A stretch of DNA of 64,000 nucleotides from Triparma columacea (Eukaryota > Sar > Bolidophyceae > Parmales > Triparmaceae), in contig BRYA01001016.1 in NCBI GenBank assembly GCA_030267965.1, positions 44,964 through 108,963 on the forward strand, given 5' to 3'. Shown here one piece after another: positions 56,537-64,000 of this stretch. The number at the start of each line of letters is the position of its first letter. The first letter of the stretch is position 1. A program made the translations under genes and the position numbers. Under the pieces are notes generated by a model. The model was given only the letters and a program-made list of their open reading frames with translations, was not told where the DNA came from and ran no database searches.

Positions 56537-59500
56537 ATGAAGCAGAGGGACGAGCAAGTCATCGCCATAAACGACGATGAGAGGGGCCTCACTGAACAAG
56601 AAAGAAACGTCAACGTCGAGAGCGTAGTAAATGAGGCAATCGTTGGTGCTCCTGACGACATTATTGAGTTGGTCAATGACAATGATATGGAGAAGGGACG
56701 CGTTACTCGCGTCGACGATCCCCCCGACGACCTTGATGACGCCGAGAATCTGGTGGACAAAAAAGTTGAGAAGAGCGAACTGCCCCCCGTCGGTGTCAGC
56801 GACACCAGACAGACCCATGAGGAGATTGACCAAGCTGCGCTGGAGGCTCTTGCCAATATTATTAGGAATGAGCCTCAAGATTATACCAAGAAGGAGGAGG
56901 CAGCAATTATGAGGGGGAGGGAATTCTATGAGAAGTGCAAGGTGGATAAGAACTTTGATGAACTGAAGAGTCCTGATGAGAGGGTCAAGATGAAGCTAGT
57001 TCATGTTGATGGGGCAAGCAGTGGGACTGGTTTTGCCACTACTGTGGTTGATGCGAGTGTGGAGGAGTGTGCTGCAAGACAAATATCAGCATTGAACAGC
57101 AGAGAGACCGGAAATGATTTAAAGAAATGGGGACTGACTTTCTTAAAAACCATCAATGTGAACCCCCACACTCTCTACTACATCACAACAAGGGAACTAG
57201 GTCTCCCTGGTTTTGCTCCACGTGATAGTCGGAGTAAAATTACCTGGAGCAAGCAAGATGACGGCAAAGTTATCATTGACGTTGCAGACACAGAAGAACT
57301 ACACAAACACTTTCCAGTGAAGGCTCGGAATGTTTTAATGAAGGCACACACAGTATGGGTGTTTGAGCCACTTGACCCTATTGGAGATGTGCCACAAACA
57401 TCAGCAACTTTCACAACAAAGGTAGATCTTGGTGGCTTCTTCTTCTCTTCCATCATGAACAAAATTGCACCAAGGTTTCTTGCACAAGTTTCACACTTGA
57501 GGAAGAAGTTTGACAAGAGCAGAGATATTGACGGCTTTAAGCTGCTGCAGACAGTGGATATCATCAACAATGAGATCCAGGATTACACTGACGAGGAGGA
57601 GGCGGTATTAAGGGATGGCAAAGAGTTCTATGGAAAGTGCATCACAAGCAAGAAATTCAAGGAGGTGAAGAGTCCAGATCCAAGGGTGAAGATGAAAGCT
57701 GTGCACCTCGAGGGTGAAAGCCTTGTGATAGGCATGTGCGAAGCTGTTGTTGATGCTTCACTTGCAGAATGTGTGGCATACGAGATCATCAAGGATTCAA
57801 GGCATAGGCAAGCCAAACTTGGGAAAAAGTACAAGGCCATAAAAACGAAGAAACTGAACAGCCACTCACAGCTTTACTTAAGCAGAAGGGGGCTTGGGGT
57901 GCGAGGATTCTCTGATAGGGAATGGAGAGCTTTTTGTTCCTGGAAGATAGAGGAGGGAGGAAAGAAATGTTGGACCGTGTACAAGGACACCAACTTGCTT
58001 GATGAAGATTATCCGTTGAGCTCTCGAACTGTGCTTGCATCAGGCAGAACTACCTGGATGTTTGAGGCGCTCAAAACCACTGGTGATGTTCCCCAGACTA
58101 GAGTCACATTTGCTTCAAAGGTGGACATCAGGGGATCTGTGCCAAGCTTTATCATGAATCACTTGACAACTGGTTATGCAAGCAACATGATTGAATTGCG
58201 GAAGAAGTTTCACCAGAGTGATGACCAGATTGACAGGGCTGCGCTGCAAAACCTATCAAATATCATCAAGAATGAGCCTCAAAATTATACAAAGGAGGAG
58301 GAGGAGGCCATTAGGAAGGGGATGGCATTTTATGAGAATTGCAAGAAGGAGGAGAATTTTGATGACTTGAAGAGTCCTGATGAGAAGGTTAAGATGAAGC
58401 TAGTTCATATTAACGGGGCAAGCAGTGGGACTGGTTTTGCCACTACTGTCGTTGATGCTAGTGTGGAGGAGTGTGCTGCAAATGAGTTTTACTTTGATTC
58501 AAGAGAGTTCCGTAAAACTTCAAAGGAGCGAGGGATCACTGAGTACCACATCAAAAAAACCAGTGCCCATACTCTATACCTCATTACAACAAGGGGGTTT
58601 GGTATCCCTGGACTTGCTCCTCGTGTTAGTAGGAGTAAAATTAATTGGATCAAACAACAGGATGGTAAAGTGATCATTGACGTCGCAGACATAAAGGGGC
58701 GGCTTCATGAAGACTTTCCAGTGAAAGCTGGCAATGTTTTACTGAAAGCACACACAGTATGGGTGTTTGAGCCAATGGACTCTATTGGAGGCGTGCCACA
58801 AACAGCAGTCACTTTTATATCAAAAGTAGACCTTGGTGGTGCATTCTTCTCTACCGACGTCGTCGTGAACAAGATTGCACCAAGGTTTCTTGCAAAAGCC
58901 TCACACTTGAGGAAGAAGTTTGACAGAAACAGAGAGATTGAAACCTTTAAGAGACAGCAGATCATTCAAAAGTTGGAAGAGAATGCAATTGAGGGAGTAT
59001 TAGGGATTGAAAGTCACTTTGATGAGATTCAAGGAGCTCAAGAGATCGGTAGTGGGTTTATTGGGCAGACATTGATGAAGGTAGAGAAGGGAATTGGGTG
59101 GGGGAAGACTTCAATAACTGTTAGAGCATCCCACAAGGAAGTTGCAGCATTCTTTTGGGACTTTCAAAGTGGAGTTGAATCCCAGCTTGTGATTCACAGA
59201 GTTAACAACAAGACACTTGTAATCACAGTTGAGAGTGAAGGGCAATTCACTGCCGTAAGGTTCTCAGAGGCTGGCCAGATGGAGACAGATCTTGAACTGA
59301 TGACTAGACAGGAGGGTGTACGAAAGGCTGCTAGCAAACAGAGTGTAATTAAGCACCTTGGCATAGCAACTGATGCTGCTTACTACTTTGACAACATTCT
59401 GAAGAGCACTGAAGCAGGGGAGCAGGATGGGAGGAGATTTGGAGAGCAACTGATGGAGAGAGTGAAGAGAAGGCATTTTGGGTACAGTAAAGTAGAGGTT

Positions 59501-62500
59501 GTAAAGCACTTCATTGTAGCCAATAGGGCACTGAGAGAGATTACAGAGCAGCATGGTTTCATGAGAACTATGCTGTATGCTGTGGTTATGAACAAGTTTA
59601 AAAGGAGAGCAACAAATGAGGGAGAAGATAACAGTGAGGAGGAAGCCAGGGGCTGGGAGATTGGGAGTACAATGACTGCAGTCATGTTGACCACAGCAAC
59701 TGCTGCTCATGCTGTAGATGAGTGGGCCCATCAATTCACTGAAGTGCAGGAGGTTATGAATGAACAAGTGTGGTTAAGGCCCATGCTTGAGGAGATTGTT
59801 AAGAAATTGTTTATGAAGTCTACCTTAGGCTTGAAGGCAAGGGTCACTGTTGGTGCTGCCACAAGCATGCTTGATTTGGTGACTGATGTGTATGTGACGC
59901 ATACATTTTGGAGTGACGAGAAGTATGGGTACTTTAAGGCTTCTTTGGCAAGTTTGGCAGTGTCAATTGGGTTTCAGATACTTGCTGTTGGGGTGCAAAA
60001 TAGGAGGCTGGGGATGAAGAGGGTAGCTTGGGAGTTGATTCCAATCTTGGTTGGGTACAAGCCTGCAGTAGATGCCTATAGGGTAGCAACTGGTGCAAAA
60101 CAAGAGGTTGGGGTTGTAATTGACCCAATGACGGAGATGACATCTATGAAAGTGATTGAGATGTTTGCTGAGGCAATCCCTGGTGTGATAATCCAACTTA
60201 TGGCTATAGTAACAAGTGACAAAGATGTTGGAACTTCAGCATGGCTTTCAGTTGCAGTGTCAGCAATTACAACAGGCTTTGCCTCAGCAACAATTAGTTA
60301 TGACTGGGACACAGACCCTGGAAGGAGAGAAGGAACACCAGACTTCTATGGGTATATACCTGCAAAAGCAAGCAAGAGAACACTAGTATTTGTGTCAATG
60401 TTGCTTTTGACAGCAGGGATTCTTTTAATAAGATGTACAACAATAGTTCTTCTTGGGTTGATGGGAGGTAGCTGGGCCTTACTCTCCATTGGAGCAGACC
60501 TTGGTCTGTACTTGTTGGTCAAAATATTGAGGGGAGACTTTTGGTACTGGATACCATTGGGGGGTAAAATGGAGATTATGAATAGTATTATTTTCAGAGC
60601 GATGGTAAAGATTATTGTAGACTTCACGTCAATTGCGCACTTTCGACATCCTAACGAAGTTGGAGGAGCCTATTGGTTGCTTGGTCTTCTGTTGACTATG
60701 GGAAGCCTACCTGTTTCAATATACGTAGCTTCACCTTATGTTGACGAGAGAGCAATTGATATTGCATCATTGATTGTGAAATGTTTCTTACCAATAACTA
60801 CCATATGCTTTGCCGTCTTCTTTTGGAACATTGAGAGGAAGTACTGGCATACCTTCTGGAGTACACTGAGGTCAAAGGATATGTCAATGGCATATTTCCT
60901 TGAAGGAGAAAGTGATGAAATGAAGTTTGAAGTCTTCACAAATTCAAGGCACCATTGGGTCTCAATTGAAGAAGAAATTAAGGAATGGGTTAAGTTGAAC
61001 TGGGCTAAATGGGAAGAAGAGCAGCCAGAGTGGTTTACTGATGTGATGAAGGCTAAAGTACCAGTGGAGTTCATTCCTGCTGATGGAGATGCTAGAAAGA
61101 GAGAGAGTATGAGGCGATCAAGGATTGATGCTGAAGCTGAGGGTGATCTAGCAGGTGCTTTGAGAGCAAGTATTAGAAGAGCAAGTATTGGCTTGGACAC
61201 TGGAGGCGCATTGTTTCCTTCACATGCTGTGAATGATACTACACAAGACTATGCAGGTTTAGATCCTAAACAAATAGGAAAGTTGTTGGGTGAGCAACTG
61301 TTGGTTGCATTAAGTTTTAGGAAGAAAGAAATGACAAAGGAGGAGACAGTGAGGTTATTCATTGGGAGAGACTACATTCTGAGACAGGCTGCAGAGAAGT
61401 ACGCAATTGTCACTCCAATGCTTTGTACTGCTGTCAAAAACAAGCTGTGCAAGTTGAGGAAGGTAGAGGGTAAGGCTGTAGAGCTGGGAGAGAAGGAAGG
61501 AAGGGAGATTGGAGAGTCTCTAGCGAGGAGTTTGGCTATCAATACTCAGCCAGTTGCTGCTGTAGATGCCTTCATTTTAAATTTCCCTGCACTGCAGGAG
61601 CTTGACGAGGAATATGAGTGGTTCAGACCTATGCTTGAGACAATTAGCTACAGGCTTTTGGAGGAAGTTCCTTGGGGGTTGAAGGCGAGAGTGACTGTTG
61701 GGGCTATCACTAGTATGTCTGATCTGCTGACTGATGTGTATGTGACGTACATGTTTTTGAGGGATGAGAAGTATGTGTACTTTAAGGCATCTTTGGCAAG
61801 TTTAGCAGTATCAATAGGGATTCAGATGCTTTTTGTTTATGGTCAAAATAGAAAGTTGGGGATGAAGAGGGTATTGCGGGAGTGTATTCCAATCTTGCTT
61901 GGGTACAAGCCTGCAGTAGATGCATACAGGGTGGCAACTGGAGCAAAGCCAAAGGTTGGGGTTGAAGTGGACCCAATGCTTGAGATGACAATGATGAAAG
62001 TTGTCGAGATGTTTGCTGAGGCAGTCCCTGGAGTGATCATCCAACTTATGGCTATAGTAACAAGTGACAAAGATGTTGGAACTTCAGCATGGCTTTCAGT
62101 TGCAGTGTCAGCAATTACAACAGGCTTTGCCTCAGCAACAATTAGTTATGACTATGACACAGACCCTGGAAGGAGAGAAAAAACACCAGACTTTTATGGA
62201 TATATTCCAGCAAAAGCAAAAAAAAGAACAATAGTGTTTGCTTCTACGTTGCTCTTGTCAGCAGGGATTCTTCTAATAAGGTGTACAACAATGGTCCTTC
62301 TTGGGTTGATTGGAGGTAGTTGGGCCTTACTCTACATTGGAGCAGACCTTGGTCTTTACTTGTTTGTGAAGATTTTGAGAGGAGACTTCTGGTACTGGAT
62401 ACCAGCGGGGGGTAACTTTGAGATTGTAATTAGTATTCTATTCAGAGTGATCGTAAAGATCGTTGTTGACTTTACTTCAATGGTGCATATGAGACATCCA

Positions 62501-63130
62501 AATGAAGTTGGAGGAGCATATTGGTTGTTCGGTCTTTTATTGACAATGGGAAGCCTACCGGTGTCAATATACATAGCTTCACCTCATGTTGGTGAAAAGG
62601 CAATTGATATTGCATGGACAATGGTGAAAATTTTCACATCAAGTAGTGGCCTATGCTTGCTAATATTCTTTTTGAACATTGAGAGGAAGTACTGGAACAC
62701 CTTCTGGAGTCCACAGAAAGGCAAGGAATATTCAATGGCCTTTTTTCTTGAAGGAGAAAGTGATGCAATAAAGTTCTCAGTCTTTAAAAGGTCAAAACAT
62801 CACTGGGTTTCAATTGAAGGCAAAATTAAGACTTGGGTTGGCTTAAACTGGGCTAAATGGGAAGAGGAGAAACCAGACTGGTTTACTGATGTGATGAAGG
62901 CTAAAGTACCTGTAGATCTTATTCCAGCAGGTGGAGATGCTAGAAGGAGAGAGAGTGCTAGGAGAGCAAGCGTAGATGCTGAAGCTGAGGGTGGTGTAGC
63001 AGGTGCTTTAAGAGCAAGTATTAGGAGAGCAAGTGCTGGAGGCGCTGATGGTGGAGATGTTATAGGGGTTGGAGGTGGGAAGGCAAAAGTAAGCAGCGTT
63101 GTGCCGCTTGAAGATGGTGATGGAGAATGA
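56537..63130 (+). CDS. START-domain (x3 plus a partial) / duplicated multi-span membrane protein
   Basis: An intronless gene of 2197 aa from the ATG at 56537 (MKQRDEQVIAINDDERGL). An acidic N-terminus leads to three START-like lipid-binding units of about 234 aa: about 110-330, 343-557 and 577-795, each opening with (E/Q)..YT.(K/E)EE and ending APRFLA..SHLRKKFD or similar. A partial fourth follows (IGWGKTSITVRASHKEVAAFF, about 850). Two copies of a membrane module, about 1085-1550 and 1702-2170, each contain TDVYVT, FKASLASLAVSIG, YKPAVDAYRVATGAK, EMFAEA(I/V)PGVIIQLMAIVTS and several further spans. Each ends in a cytosolic tail with NWAKWEEE and ALRASIRRAS repeats. The E-x-x-P-x-x-x-x-Q pattern recalls XK-related proteins, tentatively. 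Composition is AT-richer than its neighbours from about 56850 on. A lipid-sensing or lipid-moving membrane protein is inferred. Confidence 0.85.
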   Translation: MKQRDEQVIAINDDERGLTEQERNVNVESVVNEAIVGAPDDIIELVNDNDMEKGRVTRVDDPPDDLDDAENLVDKKVEKSELPPVGVSDTRQTHEEIDQAALEALANIIRNEPQDYTKKEEAAIMRGREFYEKCKVDKNFDELKSPDERVKMKLVHVDGASSGTGFATTVVDASVEECAARQISALNSRETGNDLKKWGLTFLKTINVNPHTLYYITTRELGLPGFAPRDSRSKITWSKQDDGKVIIDVADTEELHKHFPVKARNVLMKAHTVWVFEPLDPIGDVPQTSATFTTKVDLGGFFFSSIMNKIAPRFLAQVSHLRKKFDKSRDIDGFKLLQTVDIINNEIQDYTDEEEAVLRDGKEFYGKCITSKKFKEVKSPDPRVKMKAVHLEGESLVIGMCEAVVDASLAECVAYEIIKDSRHRQAKLGKKYKAIKTKKLNSHSQLYLSRRGLGVRGFSDREWRAFCSWKIEEGGKKCWTVYKDTNLLDEDYPLSSRTVLASGRTTWMFEALKTTGDVPQTRVTFASKVDIRGSVPSFIMNHLTTGYASNMIELRKKFHQSDDQIDRAALQNLSNIIKNEPQNYTKEEEEAIRKGMAFYENCKKEENFDDLKSPDEKVKMKLVHINGASSGTGFATTVVDASVEECAANEFYFDSREFRKTSKERGITEYHIKKTSAHTLYLITTRGFGIPGLAPRVSRSKINWIKQQDGKVIIDVADIKGRLHEDFPVKAGNVLLKAHTVWVFEPMDSIGGVPQTAVTFISKVDLGGAFFSTDVVVNKIAPRFLAKASHLRKKFDRNREIETFKRQQIIQKLEENAIEGVLGIESHFDEIQGAQEIGSGFIGQTLMKVEKGIGWGKTSITVRASHKEVAAFFWDFQSGVESQLVIHRVNNKTLVITVESEGQFTAVRFSEAGQMETDLELMTRQEGVRKAASKQSVIKHLGIATDAAYYFDNILKSTEAGEQDGRRFGEQLMERVKRRHFGYSKVEVVKHFIVANRALREITEQHGFMRTMLYAVVMNKFKRRATNEGEDNSEEEARGWEIGSTMTAVMLTTATAAHAVDEWAHQFTEVQEVMNEQVWLRPMLEEIVKKLFMKSTLGLKARVTVGAATSMLDLVTDVYVTHTFWSDEKYGYFKASLASLAVSIGFQILAVGVQNRRLGMKRVAWELIPILVGYKPAVDAYRVATGAKQEVGVVIDPMTEMTSMKVIEMFAEAIPGVIIQLMAIVTSDKDVGTSAWLSVAVSAITTGFASATISYDWDTDPGRREGTPDFYGYIPAKASKRTLVFVSMLLLTAGILLIRCTTIVLLGLMGGSWALLSIGADLGLYLLVKILRGDFWYWIPLGGKMEIMNSIIFRAMVKIIVDFTSIAHFRHPNEVGGAYWLLGLLLTMGSLPVSIYVASPYVDERAIDIASLIVKCFLPITTICFAVFFWNIERKYWHTFWSTLRSKDMSMAYFLEGESDEMKFEVFTNSRHHWVSIEEEIKEWVKLNWAKWEEEQPEWFTDVMKAKVPVEFIPADGDARKRESMRRSRIDAEAEGDLAGALRASIRRASIGLDTGGALFPSHAVNDTTQDYAGLDPKQIGKLLGEQLLVALSFRKKEMTKEETVRLFIGRDYILRQAAEKYAIVTPMLCTAVKNKLCKLRKVEGKAVELGEKEGREIGESLARSLAINTQPVAAVDAFILNFPALQELDEEYEWFRPMLETISYRLLEEVPWGLKARVTVGAITSMSDLLTDVYVTYMFLRDEKYVYFKASLASLAVSIGIQMLFVYGQNRKLGMKRVLRECIPILLGYKPAVDAYRVATGAKPKVGVEVDPMLEMTMMKVVEMFAEAVPGVIIQLMAIVTSDKDVGTSAWLSVAVSAITTGFASATISYDYDTDPGRREKTPDFYGYIPAKAKKRTIVFASTLLLSAGILLIRCTTMVLLGLIGGSWALLYIGADLGLYLFVKILRGDFWYWIPAGGNFEIVISILFRVIVKIVVDFTSMVHMRHPNEVGGAYWLFGLLLTMGSLPVSIYIASPHVGEKAIDIAWTMVKIFTSSSGLCLLIFFLNIERKYWNTFWSPQKGKEYSMAFFLEGESDAIKFSVFKRSKHHWVSIEGKIKTWVGLNWAKWEEEKPDWFTDVMKAKVPVDLIPAGGDARRRESARRASVDAEAEGGVAGALRASIRRASAGGADGGDVIGVGGGKAKVSSVVPLEDGDGE
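60191..60305 (+). repeat. 115-bp segment identical to 62039-62153
   Basis: This segment lies inside the first membrane module. It begins atccaacttatggctatag and ends agttatgact. The same 115 bases occur again 1848 bp (616 codons) downstream, whereas flanking sequence has diverged. It encodes part of IQLMAIVTSDKDVGTS and the next span. Confidence 0.85.
62039..62153 (+). repeat. 115-bp segment identical to 60191-60305
   Basis: Second copy of the internal repeat, in the second membrane module of the same gene. Exact identity, including third codon positions, contrasts with many silent and replacement differences on both sides. Confidence 0.85.
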
Positions 63131-63917
63131 CTAATAGGGCAGCAAAATTTGTAGGAGAAATTGATTTGATTTGTTATTGTTGGGAATATGATGTTTTAGG
63201 TGTATGTTGAGCGCTGTTGGAGTGTTGAAGTGGTTTATGAGCATTGTGAAAGTGTTGTAGAAATATTGTTGGAATGTTATTATGGTTTATAAGTATTGAA
63301 GGATTGACGTAGATGTGTATGGAGCTTTATATAGTTTTGGCAGTGTTATGTTGGTTTGTGAGTGTTATGGTAGTGTTATAATTATGGATGGAGTTTTGAA
63401 TAATTGTGGTAGTGTTATAGTGTTTTGTGAGTATAATGAAAGTGTAGTGGATGTGTATGGGAATAAACTAAGGAGGTGAGTGGGGTTATGGAGAGGAGAG
63501 AAAGGAATTGAGGGGAGAGAGTAGTAATTTGTGAGTATAATGGCAGTGTTGTAGATGTGTGAGGAAATGAATTAAAAGAGGGTAAGTGTGGTTATGGAGA
63601 GGAGAAAAATGAGTTGAGAGGAGAGAAAAGTGGAGAGGAAAGTGTAAGGTTTAGTGGAGTAAGTGTGTGTAGGTAAATGTTGACGGAGTTTTAAAGATTT
63701 AAGGAAAGTTATAATGGTTTGTTAGTATAGTAAGTGTAGAGAAGTATATGAGAATAAATAAAAGGAGGGTGAGTGTGGTTAAGGTTAGGAGAGAGAAGAG
63801 TTAAGGGTAGAGGAAAGTGGAGAGGAGGGTGTAAGGGGGAATGTTGTGTGTATGTGGAGTATATGTGTATGAAGATGAAGTAAGGAAGAGTGAGTGTAGA
63901 TATGGAGAGGAGTGAGA
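63131..63917. repeat. C-poor degenerate repeat array
   Basis: About 790 bp in which cytosine is almost missing from the plus strand. Loosely repeated blocks recur: ggttatggagaggagag near 63484, 63590 and, diverged, 63777 and 63900; fragments like gtgttatggtagtgtt; and gaataaa/gaggtgagtg(t)gg. Spacing is irregular (about 106, 187 and 123 bp). No gene is seen. Confidence 0.75.
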
Positions 63918-63938
63918 GGGTTAGGGTTAGGGTTTGGG
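63918..63938 (+). repeat. Telomere-like hexamers (2 x TTAGGG + TTTGGG)
   Basis: gggttagggttagggtttggg contains two exact TTAGGG units and one variant. The G-rich strand points to the right end of the window, the orientation of a right chromosome end. The sequence continues as non-telomeric DNA, so this is at most an interstitial remnant. Confidence 0.6.
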
Positions 63939-64000
63939 CTATCCCCTTCAGTTTTTTGTTCGGGGAGATTTTTTGAAAATGTCACCCTAAGTGGTCAAGT

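Overview
The window is nuclear DNA from a compact eukaryotic genome, most likely a photosynthetic stramenopile (ochrophyte alga). My best guess is a bolidophyte/Parmales relative, but that is inference without a database search. Four observations point this way: short GT-AG introns (roughly 65-160 bp), secretory-type signal peptides followed by plastid transit regions (for example ...ANAFHGP and ...TLAFTPS), several flagellar (9+2 axoneme) genes, and a START-domain/multi-membrane-pass gene family. I rebuilt 26 protein-coding genes with 45 introns by hand; in all of them the exon phases add up and most donors read GTGAG(T/A/G) or GTAAG.

Layout. 0-5 kb: a helical EF-hand/p25-alpha-like protein (-) divergent from a CLC chloride channel (+). 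5-11 kb: a giant armadillo-repeat protein (-). 11-14 kb: CDP-diacylglycerol synthase (+) and enkurin (-). 14-17 kb: a secreted DUF3431 protein (-) and a small plastid membrane protein (+). 17-22 kb: a plasma-membrane-type Ca2+ ATPase (+) and a Qa-SNARE (+). 22-24 kb: a plastid-type TauD dioxygenase (-). 24-30 kb: CFAP57 (+) and a secreted alpha/beta hydrolase (+). 30-34 kb: PP2C phosphatase (-), lipoate ligase (+), SUMO E1 subunit SAE1/AOS1 (-), a zinc-ribbon coiled-coil protein (+). 34-39 kb: an EF-hand protein (-), an unknown basic protein (+), a PLP enzyme of the ACC deaminase/D-cysteine desulfhydrase family (-). 39-46 kb: an IQ-motif protein (-) sharing a 39-bp promoter gap with a STAND/NB-ARC-like NTPase carrying an EF-hand (+). 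46-49 kb: a CCDC81-like protein (-) and a PKA regulatory subunit (+). 49-53 kb: a SLC25-type carrier with an unusual plastid/thylakoid-like N-terminal extension (-). 53-55 kb: a methyltransferase-DUF218 fusion (+). 56-63 kb: an AT-richer, intronless 2197-residue START x3(+1 partial)/membrane-domain x2 protein (+). 63-64 kb: C-poor repetitive DNA ending in a TTAGGG-like motif.

Genes are packed almost tail-to-tail and strands alternate at 19 of 25 neighbouring pairs, so most promoters are shared by divergent pairs and most 3' ends face each other; one convergent pair has abutting stop codons. Functional themes are flagella (enkurin, CFAP57, CCDC81-like, perhaps the armadillo and EF-hand proteins), Ca2+/cyclic-nucleotide signalling (Ca2+ pump, EF-hand and IQ proteins, PKA-R, PP2C) and plastid-directed proteins. 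The right 8 kb (AT-rich island, AT-richer tandemly duplicated gene, repetitive tail with telomere-like hexamers oriented rightward) looks subtelomeric. No tRNA, rRNA, CRISPR, transposase or viral gene was recognised.
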